From NCBI RefSeq assembly GCF_019219065.1, contig NZ_JAHUWK010000004.1, forward strand, positions 186,001-250,000: a stretch of DNA of 64,000 nucleotides. The letters run 5' to 3'. Positions 6,413-15,440 of the stretch are shown here, one piece after another; the first letter of the stretch is position 1; each line of letters begins with the position of its first letter. The position numbers were made by a program, and so were the translations under genes. A model generated the notes under the pieces. The model saw only the letters and a program-made list of their open reading frames with translations. It was not told the origin of the DNA and did not search any database. Source of the stretch: Duganella sp. sic0402 (GTDB taxonomy: Bacteria > Pseudomonadota > Gammaproteobacteria > Burkholderiales > Burkholderiaceae_D).

Positions 6413-8712
6413 GCCGCGCTACGCTCCAGCAGCACAGGTATCGATTTGGAGGTTGGCGTGCCGGCGCCGTCGGCGGTGCTGTGCAGCGGCACCAGGCCGT
6501 TGGTCTCGGGGAAGTAGGCGCCCAGGCAGCCACGCGGGATATCGTATTCCACCAGCTGGAAGCGCTCGGCGCGGCGGGTGACATCATCTTCCCACACGCT
6601 GATCAGGTCCACATGCTCGCCGTTTTTCAAACCCAGCAAGGTAAGGTCATCCTTGTTGATGAAGACCACGCGGCGCAGACCGTAGACGCCGCGATAGCGG
6701 TCGTCCAGCCCATAGATGGTGGTGTTGTACTGGTCGTGCGAGCGGGCGGTCATCAGCGTCATCAGGCGCTCGCCGTGTTTGGCGCGGGCGCGGTGGATCG
6801 GCGTGTCCAGGTCGATGGCGTGCGGCACGAACTGCGCGCGGCCGCTCGGCGTGCGCCATTCGCGTTCGCGCGACGCCACCCGCAGGTGGAAGCCACCCGG
6901 ATGCGCCACGCGCGCGTTGAAGTCGTGGAAATCGTCGAAGACTTTTTCGATCAGCTCGCGGATTTCTGCGTAATCGCCGCCCAGCCGCAGCCAGTCGATC
7001 TTGTCGCTGCCCAGCGTGGCGTGCGCCAGCCTGGCGACGATCATGGTTTCCGACAGCAAGTTGTCCGACGCCGGCTTGTTCATGCCGTAGGACAGGTGCA
7101 CCATGCTCATCGAGTCTTCCACCGTCACGCCTTGTGGCACGCCGTTTTGCAGGTCGATTTCAGTCCGGCCCAAGGTCGGCAGGATCAGCGCCTGCTTGCC
7201 CATGATCAGGTGGCTGCGATTCAGCTTGGTGGCGACGTGCACGGTCAGCGCGCAGTTTTGCAGCGCCTTGAAAGTGAGCGGCGTATCCGGCGTGGCCATG
7301 GCGAAGTTGCCGCCCATGGCGAAGAACAGCTTGACGCGGCCGTCCAGCATGGCCTGGATGCTGTCCACGGTGTCCAGGCCGTGTTCGCGCGGCGGATCGA
7401 AGTTGAACACGCGCTGCATGCGGTCGAGGAAAGCCTTGGTCGGCTTTTCCTCGATGCCCATGGTGCGGTCGCCCTGCACGTTGGAGTGGCCGCGCACCGG
7501 GCACAAGCCGGCGCCGGGGCGCCCGATCTGGCCGCGCATCATCATCAGGTTGGACAGCATCTGGATGGTCTTCAGCGCGTTCTTGTGCTGCGTGAGGCCC
7601 ATGCCCCAGGTGCTGATGATGTTGTTGCCGCGAATGAAGATGCCGGTCAGTTGGTCAATTTGCAAGCGCGGCACGCCGGATTCTTCCAGCAGCACCGCCC
7701 AGCTTTCGGCACGCAGGTCTTGCTCGAAGGCCTCGTAGCCGCTGGTGTGGCGGGCGATGAATTCGCGGTCCAGTACACCCGGATGGCCGGTCGCCAGCGC
7801 TTCGTCGTCACGCTCGACCAGGCGCTTGGCGATGGCCTTGATCAGCGCGAAGTCGCCGGCCAGCTTGGGCTGCACGAACATATTGCTGATATTGGTGGTC
7901 GAACCGGTCAACATTTCCAGCGCGTGGGCCGGGCTGGTGAAGCGCTCCAGGCCGCGCTCGCGCAGCGGGTTGATCGACACGATGGTGGCGCCGCGCCGCG
8001 CGCAGTCGCGCAACTCGTTCATCATGCGCGGGTGGTTGGTGGCCGGGTTCTGGCCGAAGATCAGCAGCGTGTCGGCTTGGTCGAAATCTTCCAGCATCAC
8101 CGTACCCTTGCCGATACCCACCGTGCCGGGCAGGCCGCGGCTGGTCGGCTCGTGGCACATATTCGAGCAGTCCGGGAAGTTGTTGGTGCCGTACAGGCGC
8201 ACGAACAGCTGGAACAGGAAGGCCGCCTCGTTGCCGGTGCGGCCGGAGGTGTAGAAGGTGGCCTGGTTGGGATCGGGCAGGGCTTGCAGGTGGCGCGCCA
8301 TCAGCGTGAACGCATCGTCCCAGGCGATCGGCACGTATTTGTCGCTGGCGGCGTCGTAGACCATCGGATCGGTCAGGCGGCCATGCTGCTCCAGCGCATA
8401 ATCGGATTGCGCCAGCAGACTGGTGACGGTATGCGCGGCAAAGAATTCCGGGCGCACGCGCTTGCTGGTGGCTTCCGCCGCCACCGCCTTGACACCGTTC
8501 TCGCAGAACTCGAAGGTGGACGCGTGTTCGCGGTCCGGCCAGGCGCAGCCGGGACAGTCGAAGCCGTCCGGCTGGTTTTGCTTGAGCAGGGTTCTGTAAT
8601 TGCCGCCCGCGACTTTTTCGCGCACGAGATTGATGGCCACCTGCTTTAACGCCCCCCAGCCTGCGGCAGGATGGGTGTAGGGAGTGATGTGGCCTTCGGG
8701 CTTTTTGTTCAT
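6409..8712 (-). CDS. Formate dehydrogenase-like molybdopterin oxidoreductase, FdhF/YdeP family
   Basis: 767 residues of the molybdopterin oxidoreductase alpha-subunit family (YdeP type). Cys53, Cys56 and Cys70 (FDCPGCAWPD and FEFCENG) probably hold an iron-sulfur cluster. In SNMCHEPTSRG, Cys186 sits where E. coli FdhF has its selenocysteine, so this is a Cys-type enzyme. Later bisMGD-binding segments include FGQNPATNHPRMMNEL, TWGMGLTQHKN and VRGHSNVQGDRTMG, and the C-terminal domain has TARSHDQYNTTIYG. ATG 8712 starts MNKKPEGHI; longer in-frame openings run into the divergent gene. FdhD is encoded 1 kb away and a winged-helix protein diverges 58 bases upstream. Formate oxidation is the likely reaction, but YdeP homologues are poorly characterised. 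Confidence 0.85.
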   Translation of the reverse strand: MNKKPEGHITPYTHPAAGWGALKQVAINLVREKVAGGNYRTLLKQNQPDGFDCPGCAWPDREHASTFEFCENGVKAVAAEATSKRVRPEFFAAHTVTSLLAQSDYALEQHGRLTDPMVYDAASDKYVPIAWDDAFTLMARHLQALPDPNQATFYTSGRTGNEAAFLFQLFVRLYGTNNFPDCSNMCHEPTSRGLPGTVGIGKGTVMLEDFDQADTLLIFGQNPATNHPRMMNELRDCARRGATIVSINPLRERGLERFTSPAHALEMLTGSTTNISNMFVQPKLAGDFALIKAIAKRLVERDDEALATGHPGVLDREFIARHTSGYEAFEQDLRAESWAVLLEESGVPRLQIDQLTGIFIRGNNIISTWGMGLTQHKNALKTIQMLSNLMMMRGQIGRPGAGLCPVRGHSNVQGDRTMGIEEKPTKAFLDRMQRVFNFDPPREHGLDTVDSIQAMLDGRVKLFFAMGGNFAMATPDTPLTFKALQNCALTVHVATKLNRSHLIMGKQALILPTLGRTEIDLQNGVPQGVTVEDSMSMVHLSYGMNKPASDNLLSETMIVARLAHATLGSDKIDWLRLGGDYAEIRELIEKVFDDFHDFNARVAHPGGFHLRVASREREWRTPSGRAQFVPHAIDLDTPIHRARAKHGERLMTLMTARSHDQYNTTIYGLDDRYRGVYGLRRVVFINKDDLTLLGLKNGEHVDLISVWEDDVTRRAERFQLVEYDIPRGCLGAYFPETNGLVPLHSTADGAGTPTSKSIPVLLERSAA

Positions 8713-8770
8713 GTTGCAATCCGGTACTATTTGATACGAGTATATTGCATTTGCAGAAAGAGCGTAACAG

Positions 8771-9031
8771 ATGGACGAGGAAGTGTTGACCATGCTGGCC
8801 GGCGTGCTGGAAGCCCTGTGGCGCATCCAGGCGGAGTGGCCGGACAAGCCGTGCACGCTGGCCAAGCTGAGCAAGCAGGCGCAGCGTCCGATGAGCGTGC
8901 TGCGCCGCCAGCTGACCATGCTGGAGGAAATGCGGCTGCTTGCACTGGCGCTGGACGACGGCGGCATCACCGGCACGGTGCACCTCACTCCGGCCGGAGA
9001 GCAGCTGGCGCGCGCGTTGTTTGCCTCATAA
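8771..9031 (+). CDS. Small winged-helix DNA-binding protein next to the formate dehydrogenase
   Basis: 86 residues. The pattern CTLAKLSKQAQRPMSVLRRQLTML followed by LLALALDDGGITGTVHLTPAGEQL is a compact winged helix, with a helix-turn-helix and then a beta wing, as in IclR- or MarR-like domains but with no other domain. It diverges from the molybdoenzyme gene with 58 bases between starts, so it is a natural candidate regulator of that gene. No operator was identified with confidence in the gap. Confidence 0.65.
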   Translation: MDEEVLTMLAGVLEALWRIQAEWPDKPCTLAKLSKQAQRPMSVLRRQLTMLEEMRLLALALDDGGITGTVHLTPAGEQLARALFAS

Positions 9032-9095
9032 GAAAGAGAATCCCCACAAATAGACAAAAGAGGTGTTGCCACGCATGCGTCAGAGGTTTATAGTT

Positions 9096-9115
9096 GTTGT
9101 ACCGTTTGGTACAAC
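9096..9115. promoter_or_regulatory. Perfect TetR-type operator
   Basis: GTTGTACCgtttGGTACAAC is a perfect 8-bp inverted repeat with a 4-base spacer. It lies 18 bases before the SnoaL-like gene whose downstream neighbour encodes a TetR regulator. Size, symmetry and place fit an autoregulated TetR operator. Confidence 0.8.
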
Positions 9116-9133
9116 TCAACTTAAGGTGCTCAT

Positions 9134-9601
9134 ATGTCCCGTCCTCCACTGCCTCCGTTCACCCTGGAAACCGCCAAGCAGAAAGCCCGCCTGGCCGAAG
9201 ATGGCTGGAATACCCGCAATCCCGAAAAGGTTGCACTGGCTTACACCGAAGATTGCGCCTGGCGCAATCGTGGTGAATTTGTCAATGGCCGCAAGGAGAT
9301 CATCGACCTGCTGACGCGCAAATGGACGCGCGAGCTGGAATACCGCCTGATCAAGGAATTGTGGGCGCATGACGGCAACCGCATTGCAGTCCGCTTCGCC
9401 TACGAATACCATGATGATTCCGGCCAGTGGTATCGCGCTTACGGCAACGAAAACTGGGAGTTCGCGGAAGACGGCCTGATGCGTCATCGTCTGGCCAGCA
9501 TCAACGAACATCCGATCGCCGTCGCCGACCGCAAATTCCATTGGGATATCAACGCACCGCGTCCGGCCGATCATCCCGGCCTGAGCGATTTTGGGTTTTA
9601 A
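9134..9601 (+). CDS. DUF1348 / SnoaL-like NTF2-fold protein
   Basis: 155 residues of the DUF1348 family, a cone-shaped NTF2-like fold. Conserved stretches are [20 protein letters not shown] near 24-43, the WRNRGEF segment, [20 protein letters not shown] near 77-96, and the C-terminal [12 protein letters not shown]. Family members are usually annotated as putative stress or detoxification proteins with no proven reaction. The perfect operator at 9096-9115 and the tetR-like gene 9 bases downstream indicate a two-gene, ligand-inducible operon. The start is ATG 9134, following TAAGGTGCTCAT. Confidence 0.85.
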   Translation: MSRPPLPPFTLETAKQKARLAEDGWNTRNPEKVALAYTEDCAWRNRGEFVNGRKEIIDLLTRKWTRELEYRLIKELWAHDGNRIAVRFAYEYHDDSGQWYRAYGNENWEFAEDGLMRHRLASINEHPIAVADRKFHWDINAPRPADHPGLSDFGF

Positions 9602-9610
9602 AAGGAAGTC

Positions 9611-10165
9611 ATGCCACGAGTGATGGGAGAACGCAGCACCGTTGTGCCGCAACTGGCCGAAGTATTTCGCACCTATGGTTATGAGGGCGCCAGCCTGGCG
9701 CGCATCACCGAGGGAACCGGGCTGGGGAAGGGCAGCATCTATAACTTCTTCCCTGGCGGGAAGGACGAGATGGCGGCGGCGGTGCTGAGCGAAATCGATG
9801 GCTGGTTTCGCGAACAGGTCTTCCATCCGCTGCGCGACGCAGCCGACGCGCGGCGCGGCGTGATGATGATGTTTGACGCCGTCAGCCGTTATTTCGAGTC
9901 CGGCCGCAAGGTCTGTCTGGTTGGCATGTTTGCGCTGGGACACGAGCGCGACCGGTTTGCGCTCAAGGTGCAGGCGTATTTTGCCGAGTGGGTGCAGGCG
10001 CTGGCGGTGGTGCTGGAACGCGGCGGACGCGATCCCGAGAGCGCACTGGCGCTGGCCGAGGAAGTGGTCGGCGGCATCCAGGGCGCGCTGGTACTGGCAC
10101 GTGCAGCCAACGAGCCGGCGCTATTCATGCGCGCGCTGGCGCGGCTGCGGCAGCGCGTCGCCTAG
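9611..10165 (+). CDS. TetR/AcrR family transcriptional regulator
   Basis: 184 residues. The N-terminal helix-turn-helix is clear: VPQLAEVFRTYGYEGASLARITEGTGLGKGSIYNFFPGGKDEM, residues 13-55. The C-terminal domain (VSRYFESGRKVCLVGMFALG and a LALAEEVVGGIQGALVLAR helix) resembles the LmrA/YxaF-type ligand domain. AAAGGAAG at 9600-9607 is a strong ribosome site for ATG 9611. It lies directly downstream of the DUF1348 gene and most likely represses the pair through the palindrome at 9096-9115. Confidence 0.9.
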   Translation: MPRVMGERSTVVPQLAEVFRTYGYEGASLARITEGTGLGKGSIYNFFPGGKDEMAAAVLSEIDGWFREQVFHPLRDAADARRGVMMMFDAVSRYFESGRKVCLVGMFALGHERDRFALKVQAYFAEWVQALAVVLERGGRDPESALALAEEVVGGIQGALVLARAANEPALFMRALARLRQRVA

Positions 10166-10230
10166 ATTGCGCAACAGGGGGAACTTTGCTGCGGTGCCGC
10201 TGATCCAACAGTTTTATCCGGTGACCGGCC

Positions 10231-11937
10231 ATGACTCCCCAACTGAACCATGTGATCGCGCCCGGACTGGCGCCAGCACTGCTGCTGGAGCAGATTTACC
10301 TGAACCTGCGCGACTTCGCCATTTTCACCATGGACGCGCAAGGCCTCGTCACCAGCTGGAATCTGGGCGCGGAGCTGATCTTCGGTTACGCCGCGCAGGA
10401 TATGCTAGGCCAGCACGGCGCATGCCTGTTCACCGCTACCGACCGCGCAGAGGACCAGCCGCAGCAGGAAATGCGGACGGCGCAGCAGGCCAACCGCGCT
10501 GCCGATTACCGCTGGCACGCGCGGCGCGGCGGCGCGCTGTTCTGGGCGGATGGCGTGATGACGCCGCTGCGCGGCCATGACGGTGCGGTGATCGGCTATC
10601 TGAAAATTCTGCGCGATATCACCGCCAGCAAGCTGGCGCAGGACGAGGCGCGCCGGCTGGCCACCATCGATGTGCTGACCGGGCTGGCCAACCGCGCCGC
10701 GTTTGACGCGCGCCGCGCCGAGATGATGTCGTTTGCCGAGCGCAGCGGGCAATCGCTGCTGTTGCTGATGATCGACCTCGATCAGTTCAAGGAAGTCAAC
10801 GACGCACATGGCCACCAGGCTGGCGACCTGTTATTGCAGCTGACCGCGCAGCGCCTGCGCGCAGCCTGCCGCGAAAGCGATTTTGTCGCCAGGCTGGGCG
10901 GCGACGAGTTCGCGCTGATCCAGCAAAACGTGGCGTCGCCCATCATTGGCGGCATGCTGGCGGAAAAATTGCTGGCGGAACTGGCGCGGCCCTTTCAGGT
11001 CAGCGACCGCGAAGTCACGATCAGCGCCAGCATCGGCATTGCCGTCTGTCCGCTGGACGCCGGCGCACCCGACCTGTTGTTGAAAAAAGCCGACCTGGCG
11101 CTGTATCACGCCAAGGAAGCCGGCCGCAATTGCTATCGCTATTACACAGCCGAGCTGGATCAGATGGCGCACCGCAAGAACGCCGACCATATCGAGATGC
11201 GCCGGCTGATGGGCGGCCAGAGTTGCGGGCTGGCCTATCAGCCCATCCTCGACGCGGACGGCCGCACGATTGCCATGGAAGCCTTGCTGCGCCTGCCGGG
11301 CTATATGGGGCTGGGACCGGTGGAATATGCGCTCGGCCTGGCGGGCGAAATGGGTCTGCTGCCGGAGCTGGGTGCTTGGGTCGCGCGGCAGGCTTGCGAG
11401 CAGTTGCGGGCCTGGAAGGACGCCGGCCTGGACGGGGTGCGTATCTGTATCAACACCTGCGCCAAGGAATTGCGCGACGCCGGCTATGTCGCGCAGCTGG
11501 AGGCCACCGTGGCCGACAACGGCTTGCTGGCGGATGATGTGGAAATCGAGCTCACCGAGCGCGATGTCATTGAGCTGGACCGCAGCGGCAGCAAGGTGGT
11601 GCAGCTACTGCACACACGCGGCTTCCGCCTGTCGCTGGACGATTTCGGCACCGGTTATTCTTCGCTCAGTTATCTGCGCGCGCTGCCGGTCAGCGCCATC
11701 AAGCTGGACAAGAGCTTTCTGTGCGACGTGCCGGACAATGCCGACGCCAACGCGGTGGTGCGGATGGTGGTGCAACTGGCGCACGATTTGCGGCTGGAGG
11801 TGGTCGCGGAAGGCGTCGAGCATCACGCCCAGGCCAACTTCCTCGGCGAGGCCGGCTGCAATGCCTTCCAGGGCTATTTGTACGCGCCGGCGCTGGCGCC
11901 CCAGGACGCGGCTGCCTGGCTGCGCAACCACCATTAG
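10231..11937 (+). CDS. PAS-GGDEF-EAL c-di-GMP signalling protein
   Basis: 568 residues, no membrane segment. A PAS domain (residues 20-135, ending KILRDITASKLAQDE) is followed by GGDEF (about 145-300) and EAL (about 325-565). The GGDEF core is intact, with RLGGDEFALI and an inhibitory I-site RESD five residues before it. The EAL domain retains EALLRL, the ELTE and DDFGTGYSSL motifs, IKLDKSF and VVAEGVE, so it may hydrolyse c-di-GMP. The cyclase consensus is also present, leaving a bifunctional enzyme or one gated by PAS. It ends two bases before the convergent DUF1501 gene. Confidence 0.92.
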   Translation: MTPQLNHVIAPGLAPALLLEQIYLNLRDFAIFTMDAQGLVTSWNLGAELIFGYAAQDMLGQHGACLFTATDRAEDQPQQEMRTAQQANRAADYRWHARRGGALFWADGVMTPLRGHDGAVIGYLKILRDITASKLAQDEARRLATIDVLTGLANRAAFDARRAEMMSFAERSGQSLLLLMIDLDQFKEVNDAHGHQAGDLLLQLTAQRLRAACRESDFVARLGGDEFALIQQNVASPIIGGMLAEKLLAELARPFQVSDREVTISASIGIAVCPLDAGAPDLLLKKADLALYHAKEAGRNCYRYYTAELDQMAHRKNADHIEMRRLMGGQSCGLAYQPILDADGRTIAMEALLRLPGYMGLGPVEYALGLAGEMGLLPELGAWVARQACEQLRAWKDAGLDGVRICINTCAKELRDAGYVAQLEATVADNGLLADDVEIELTERDVIELDRSGSKVVQLLHTRGFRLSLDDFGTGYSSLSYLRALPVSAIKLDKSFLCDVPDNADANAVVRMVVQLAHDLRLEVVAEGVEHHAQANFLGEAGCNAFQGYLYAPALAPQDAAAWLRNHH

Positions 11938-11939
11938 TG

Positions 11940-13124
11940 CTATACCAGGCCCAGATCGCGTCCCTGGGTGCCGAAGATTTTTTCCACCTGGCCGGCGTTC
12001 AGGCCGTACATGCGCGACAGCAGTCCGCCGAACATGGCGCGGTATTCGTTCAGCACCGGGTAGTCGCGGTTCTGGAACAGCGTCGGCTGCTCCAGGCGTA
12101 TCTGCTCGCCATGGACCTTGCCGCCGTTGACGCTGCCGCCCAGCACCCAATAGACGCTGCCGTGGCCATGGTCGGTGCCACGGTTGCCATTCTCGCGGAA
12201 GGTGCGGCCGAATTCGCTGAGCACCACCACCACGGTGTTTTTCCAGTCAGGCCCCATTTCCTGCGCGAAGCCGGCCAGGCCGCGTCCCAGTTCTTCCAGC
12301 CGGTTCGCCAGGTAGCCGGTGCTGTTGCCCTGGCCGACGTGGGTGTCCCAACCGCCGACATCGACAAAGCCGATGTTGTACTTGTCCTTCATCAGCTTGG
12401 CGATGCGGCGCGCCTCCAGCTCAAAACCCTTGGCGCTGATGGCGTTGCGGTTGGCGGCGTTCATTTCGCCTATCATTTCCTTCATCACGTCCTCGCGCAC
12501 GGCAAAGCCGTCGCGCACCGGCTGCGCCAGCTGCGTTTCCTGGTACATGGCGGCGATCATCCGGGCCTGCCGTGCATCGACCGCCGGCTTGGCGACATTG
12601 CGCAGCGCGGTGTTCGGTACCTGCAGCCCGCCTTGCATGATCAACGGCAGCTGGTCGGTGAAAGAGATGGCGTTGGCGCGGTCGGCGTTGAGCGTGGCGG
12701 CCAGGCGGTTGAGGAAGCCGGAGCGGTAGTCGCGCGAGCCTTTCAGCGGCTGACCCAGTTCGATACTGTCCTGGGTTTCAAAGTGGCTGCGCGACAGGTC
12801 TTCGGTGCCGGCGAACGGCACGAAGGCGGCTTGCCCGGCCGTAAACAGCGGATGGATGGTGTCGGCCAGCGCCGGATGCAGGCCCCAGTTGCTGTCGATC
12901 GGCAGCGCGTCGGCCTTGGCGATGGCGATGTTGGGCCGCACCTCGTAGTAGTACTGGCTGGACACCGGCGCCAGCAGGCTGGTGGCGTCGTAGCCACCGC
13001 GCATGAAGACGAACAGCAAACGCGTCTGATTGGCGGGCGCGGCCCACAGCTGGCCGGCCATGGATGCCGCCGATAATGAGGCCGATGCAGCGGCCAAAGT
13101 CTTGAGCAGGGTACGGCGTTTCAT
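11940..13124 (-). CDS. DUF1501 family secreted protein
   Basis: 394 residues. The N-terminus (MKRRTLLKTLAAASASLSA) is a twin-arginine-like signal peptide. The body matches DUF1501, a sulfatase/alkaline-phosphatase-like fold, with LLFVFMRGGYDATSLLAP, HFETQDSIELG, VDVGGWDTHVGQG and VVLSEFGRTFRENGNRGTDHGHG. These Asp/His-rich segments are the likely metal site. It is encoded directly downstream of a DUF1800 lipoprotein, the usual partner of this family. The pair is common in proteobacteria and planctomycetes but has no established reaction. Confidence 0.88.
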   Translation of the reverse strand: MKRRTLLKTLAAASASLSAASMAGQLWAAPANQTRLLFVFMRGGYDATSLLAPVSSQYYYEVRPNIAIAKADALPIDSNWGLHPALADTIHPLFTAGQAAFVPFAGTEDLSRSHFETQDSIELGQPLKGSRDYRSGFLNRLAATLNADRANAISFTDQLPLIMQGGLQVPNTALRNVAKPAVDARQARMIAAMYQETQLAQPVRDGFAVREDVMKEMIGEMNAANRNAISAKGFELEARRIAKLMKDKYNIGFVDVGGWDTHVGQGNSTGYLANRLEELGRGLAGFAQEMGPDWKNTVVVVLSEFGRTFRENGNRGTDHGHGSVYWVLGGSVNGGKVHGEQIRLEQPTLFQNRDYPVLNEYRAMFGGLLSRMYGLNAGQVEKIFGTQGRDLGLV

Positions 13125-13134
13125 CGGGCTTCTC

Positions 13135-14655
13135 CTAGCGGTGCATCAGTTCCGGCGATGACAGCAGCAGCGTGTTCCACTCCTGCGGCGAGGCGGCTTG
13201 TTCCAGCGCCTGCCGGGTGGCCGGCGCCAGCGATTTTTGCAGCGACTGGTAGTACAGCGCATTGGCCAGTTGCGGGAAGGCCGGCTTCTCGGTTGGCTGC
13301 GCGCCTTCGGTCTTGAACAGGCCGGCCGCGCCGCTGCCGATGGCCTTGGCGATTTCGAAGCGGGTGGTCATCTGGCCGGGGCTGGCCCAGCCGGATTGCG
13401 TCAGCGGATAGCCGTCCGGCGTCTGGCGGCCGTACAGCGGCTCGGCCATGCGGTTCAGCCAGTTGAGCATCGGACCGGTGTTGAGAATGATCTTGTCGTC
13501 GTAGGTCAGGCGTACGGCCGACACCACATAGTGCACCGGGTCCTTGAATTTTTTGCCCAGCGATTGCGTGAACTCAGGCGCGGTCAGCATCACCCGCATT
13601 ACAGCGGCGATATCGCCGTCGCTGGACAGGAAGCGCTGCGCCATGCGTTCCACCAACTGCGGCGGCGGTTCGTCGGCGACGAAATAGATGGCCAGCTTGC
13701 GGCTGACGTAGCGCGCGGTGGCCGGGCTGCGGCTCAGACGGTCCAGCGCTTCATCCACTTCGGCCAGGCCGCGTCCCTTGACCGTCTGGCCGAGGAAGAC
13801 TTTGTCGCCGTAGTCATGGCGGTTGGGGTTGAATTCAAACAGGCCCTGGCGGACATACTGGTTCTGCTTGTCCTTGCGCACATTCGGCGCTTTGTCGCTC
13901 AGGTTGACGCCGACGCCGGTGAGGATGCGCGCCAGCTGCTGCACGTCGTTCTGCGTGTAGCCGCCATCGACACCCAGCGTGTGCAGCTCCATGATTTCTC
14001 GGGCGTAGTTTTCGTTGATGCGGTTGGCGGCGTTCTGTTCGTTGTCCAGGTAGCGGATCATGGCAGGGTGGCGCAGCGTGGCAGACAGCAGGTCGCGGAA
14101 CTTGCCCAGCGCGTGGGGGCGGATCGCCTGCTCCTCATAGTCGCCCACCAGCACCCGCAGATTGCTCTTGCCCTGATGGACGTTGAAGTGGTTCATCCAG
14201 AACCAGGTCATCTGTTCCTGCAACTGGTTGGGCGAGTACAGCGCACGCAGCAGCGCGCGGGTGGCGGCTTCGCGCGCCAGCCGGCTCATTTCCTGCTGAT
14301 AGGCGCGCTGCGCGGCTTTCTTGGCGTCGTCATCGACCATCGCCTTATCGTAGTCGCGGCGTTGCGCTTCCAGTTCCTGCACCAGCTGCATCACCGGCTT
14401 TTGCGAGATGGTCAGCGCATCGATCTGCGCCTGGGCGGCGGCGGGCAGCACGGCGGGGGCAGGGTGTAGCTGCTGCTCCAGCCAGGCGTCATATCCCATC
14501 TTCTCGGCCTGCTGGTAAGTGCTGTTGCTGACGCCCCAGCTGACGCGGTTTAGCGCCGCGCTCAGGGCTACCGGGTCGGCAGGCGCCTGCGGCACGGGCG
14601 TGGTGGCCGCGCATCCTGCCAGCAGCAGGGCAACAATGGATGAGATTGTTTTCAT
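13135..14655 (-). CDS. DUF1800 family lipoprotein
   Basis: 506 residues. ATG 14655 gives a lipobox signal peptide (SSIVALLLAGCAA), so this start is preferred over a long in-frame extension to 15186 that would run through the divergent gene. The body is DUF1800: NRVSWGVSNSTYQQAEKMG, QMTWFWMNHFNVHQGK, NYAREIMELHTLGVDGGYTQNDV, RLSRSPATARYVSRKLAIYFV and the terminal QSGWASPGQMTTRFE. It is separated by 10 bases from the DUF1501 gene, so the two are surely co-transcribed and probably work together at the outer surface or periplasm. The function is unknown. Confidence 0.88.
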   Translation of the reverse strand: MKTISSIVALLLAGCAATTPVPQAPADPVALSAALNRVSWGVSNSTYQQAEKMGYDAWLEQQLHPAPAVLPAAAQAQIDALTISQKPVMQLVQELEAQRRDYDKAMVDDDAKKAAQRAYQQEMSRLAREAATRALLRALYSPNQLQEQMTWFWMNHFNVHQGKSNLRVLVGDYEEQAIRPHALGKFRDLLSATLRHPAMIRYLDNEQNAANRINENYAREIMELHTLGVDGGYTQNDVQQLARILTGVGVNLSDKAPNVRKDKQNQYVRQGLFEFNPNRHDYGDKVFLGQTVKGRGLAEVDEALDRLSRSPATARYVSRKLAIYFVADEPPPQLVERMAQRFLSSDGDIAAVMRVMLTAPEFTQSLGKKFKDPVHYVVSAVRLTYDDKIILNTGPMLNWLNRMAEPLYGRQTPDGYPLTQSGWASPGQMTTRFEIAKAIGSGAAGLFKTEGAQPTEKPAFPQLANALYYQSLQKSLAPATRQALEQAASPQEWNTLLLSSPELMHR

Positions 14656-14736
14656 GCTGCGAGTATAGACCCATGCCGCTGGCCGCAAGTATGCGATTCG
14701 TGTATCGTGCAACAAAATGTTACTGGAGACATTATC

Positions 14737-15336
14737 ATGCCCGCCATCGACCCGCGCGTGGACGCCTATATCGCCAAGTCGGCCGAGTTTGCGCAAGCCA
14801 TCCTGACGCATTTGCGCGCGGTGGTGCACGCCACTTGCCCTGACGTCGAGGAAACCATCAAGTGGGGCTTCCCGCACTTTATGTACAAGGGCATGATGTG
14901 CAGCATGGCGTCCTTCAAGGCGCACTGCGCTTTCGGCTTCTGGAAGGCGGAACTGCTGATGGCGGACGACGCCAGGAGGGAAGCGATGGGCGACTTCGGC
15001 CGGATTACGTCGCTGAAGGATTTGCCGCCGAAGAAGACGCTGGCCACTTACATCAGGCAAGCGATGAAGCTCAACGATGACGGCGTCGCCGCACCGGCGC
15101 GCGCCAAGCCCGCAACGCCGCGCGCGCTGGAGATACCGGATGACCTGAGCGCCGCGCTGGACGCCTCGCCCGAGGCGCGGCGCCACTTCGACGCCTTCAG
15201 CCCCAGCAAGCAGCGCGACTACGCTGAATGGCTGACCGAGGCCAAGACCGAAGCAACGCGCGCGCGCAGGCGTGAGCAGGCCATCGCATGGATCGCTGAA
15301 GGTAAAGCGAGGAATTGGAAGTACGAGAAATGCTAG
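14737..15336 (+). CDS. DUF1801 / YdeI-OmpD-associated family protein
   Basis: 199 residues. The N-terminal 120 residues are a DUF1801 (iron-chaperone frataxin-like fold) domain, with TCPDVEETIKWGFPHFMYKG near 36-55 and FKAHCAFGFWKAELL. The C-terminal part (SPEARRHFDAFSPSKQRDYAEWLTEAKTEATRARR) is the YdeI/OmpD-associated helical extension that ends in an amphipathic Arg-rich helix. ATG 14737 is preferred to 14707 because CTGGAG lies 9 bases before it. It diverges from the DUF1800 gene with 81 bases between starts. The family role is unknown. Confidence 0.85.
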   Translation: MPAIDPRVDAYIAKSAEFAQAILTHLRAVVHATCPDVEETIKWGFPHFMYKGMMCSMASFKAHCAFGFWKAELLMADDARREAMGDFGRITSLKDLPPKKTLATYIRQAMKLNDDGVAAPARAKPATPRALEIPDDLSAALDASPEARRHFDAFSPSKQRDYAEWLTEAKTEATRARRREQAIAWIAEGKARNWKYEKC

Positions 15337-15388
15337 GGAAAACAGCTATCAGCGGGGTTTGGGCTGATTGCTATGGCGCTTCTTAAAG

Positions 15389-15414
15389 GACGCCGGATAC
15401 CGCATGCCGGCGTC
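15389..15414. terminator. GC-rich hairpin between convergent genes
   Basis: GACGCCGG and CCGGCGTC form a perfect 8-bp stem with a 10-base loop, located between the end of the DUF1801 gene and the end of the small HTH gene. No T run follows on either strand. It is probably a bidirectional termination aid. Confidence 0.4.
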
Positions 15415-15440
15415 TGGCATGGCAAGAACAGTGCGGCCGT

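Noticed and set aside
6481..8649. 722-codon open frame opposite the molybdoenzyme gene
   Set aside because: It is an antisense shadow: low-complexity His/Gln/Arg/Ala/Val composition with no motif, while the minus-strand frame has clear cofactor-binding motifs.
6409..8712. Selenocysteine codon in the formate dehydrogenase-like gene
   Set aside because: The frame has no internal TGA, and the aligned position is Cys186.
13198..14469. 423-codon frame opposite the DUF1800 gene
   Set aside because: Antisense shadow of a high-GC gene; the other strand carries a lipobox and DUF1800 motifs.
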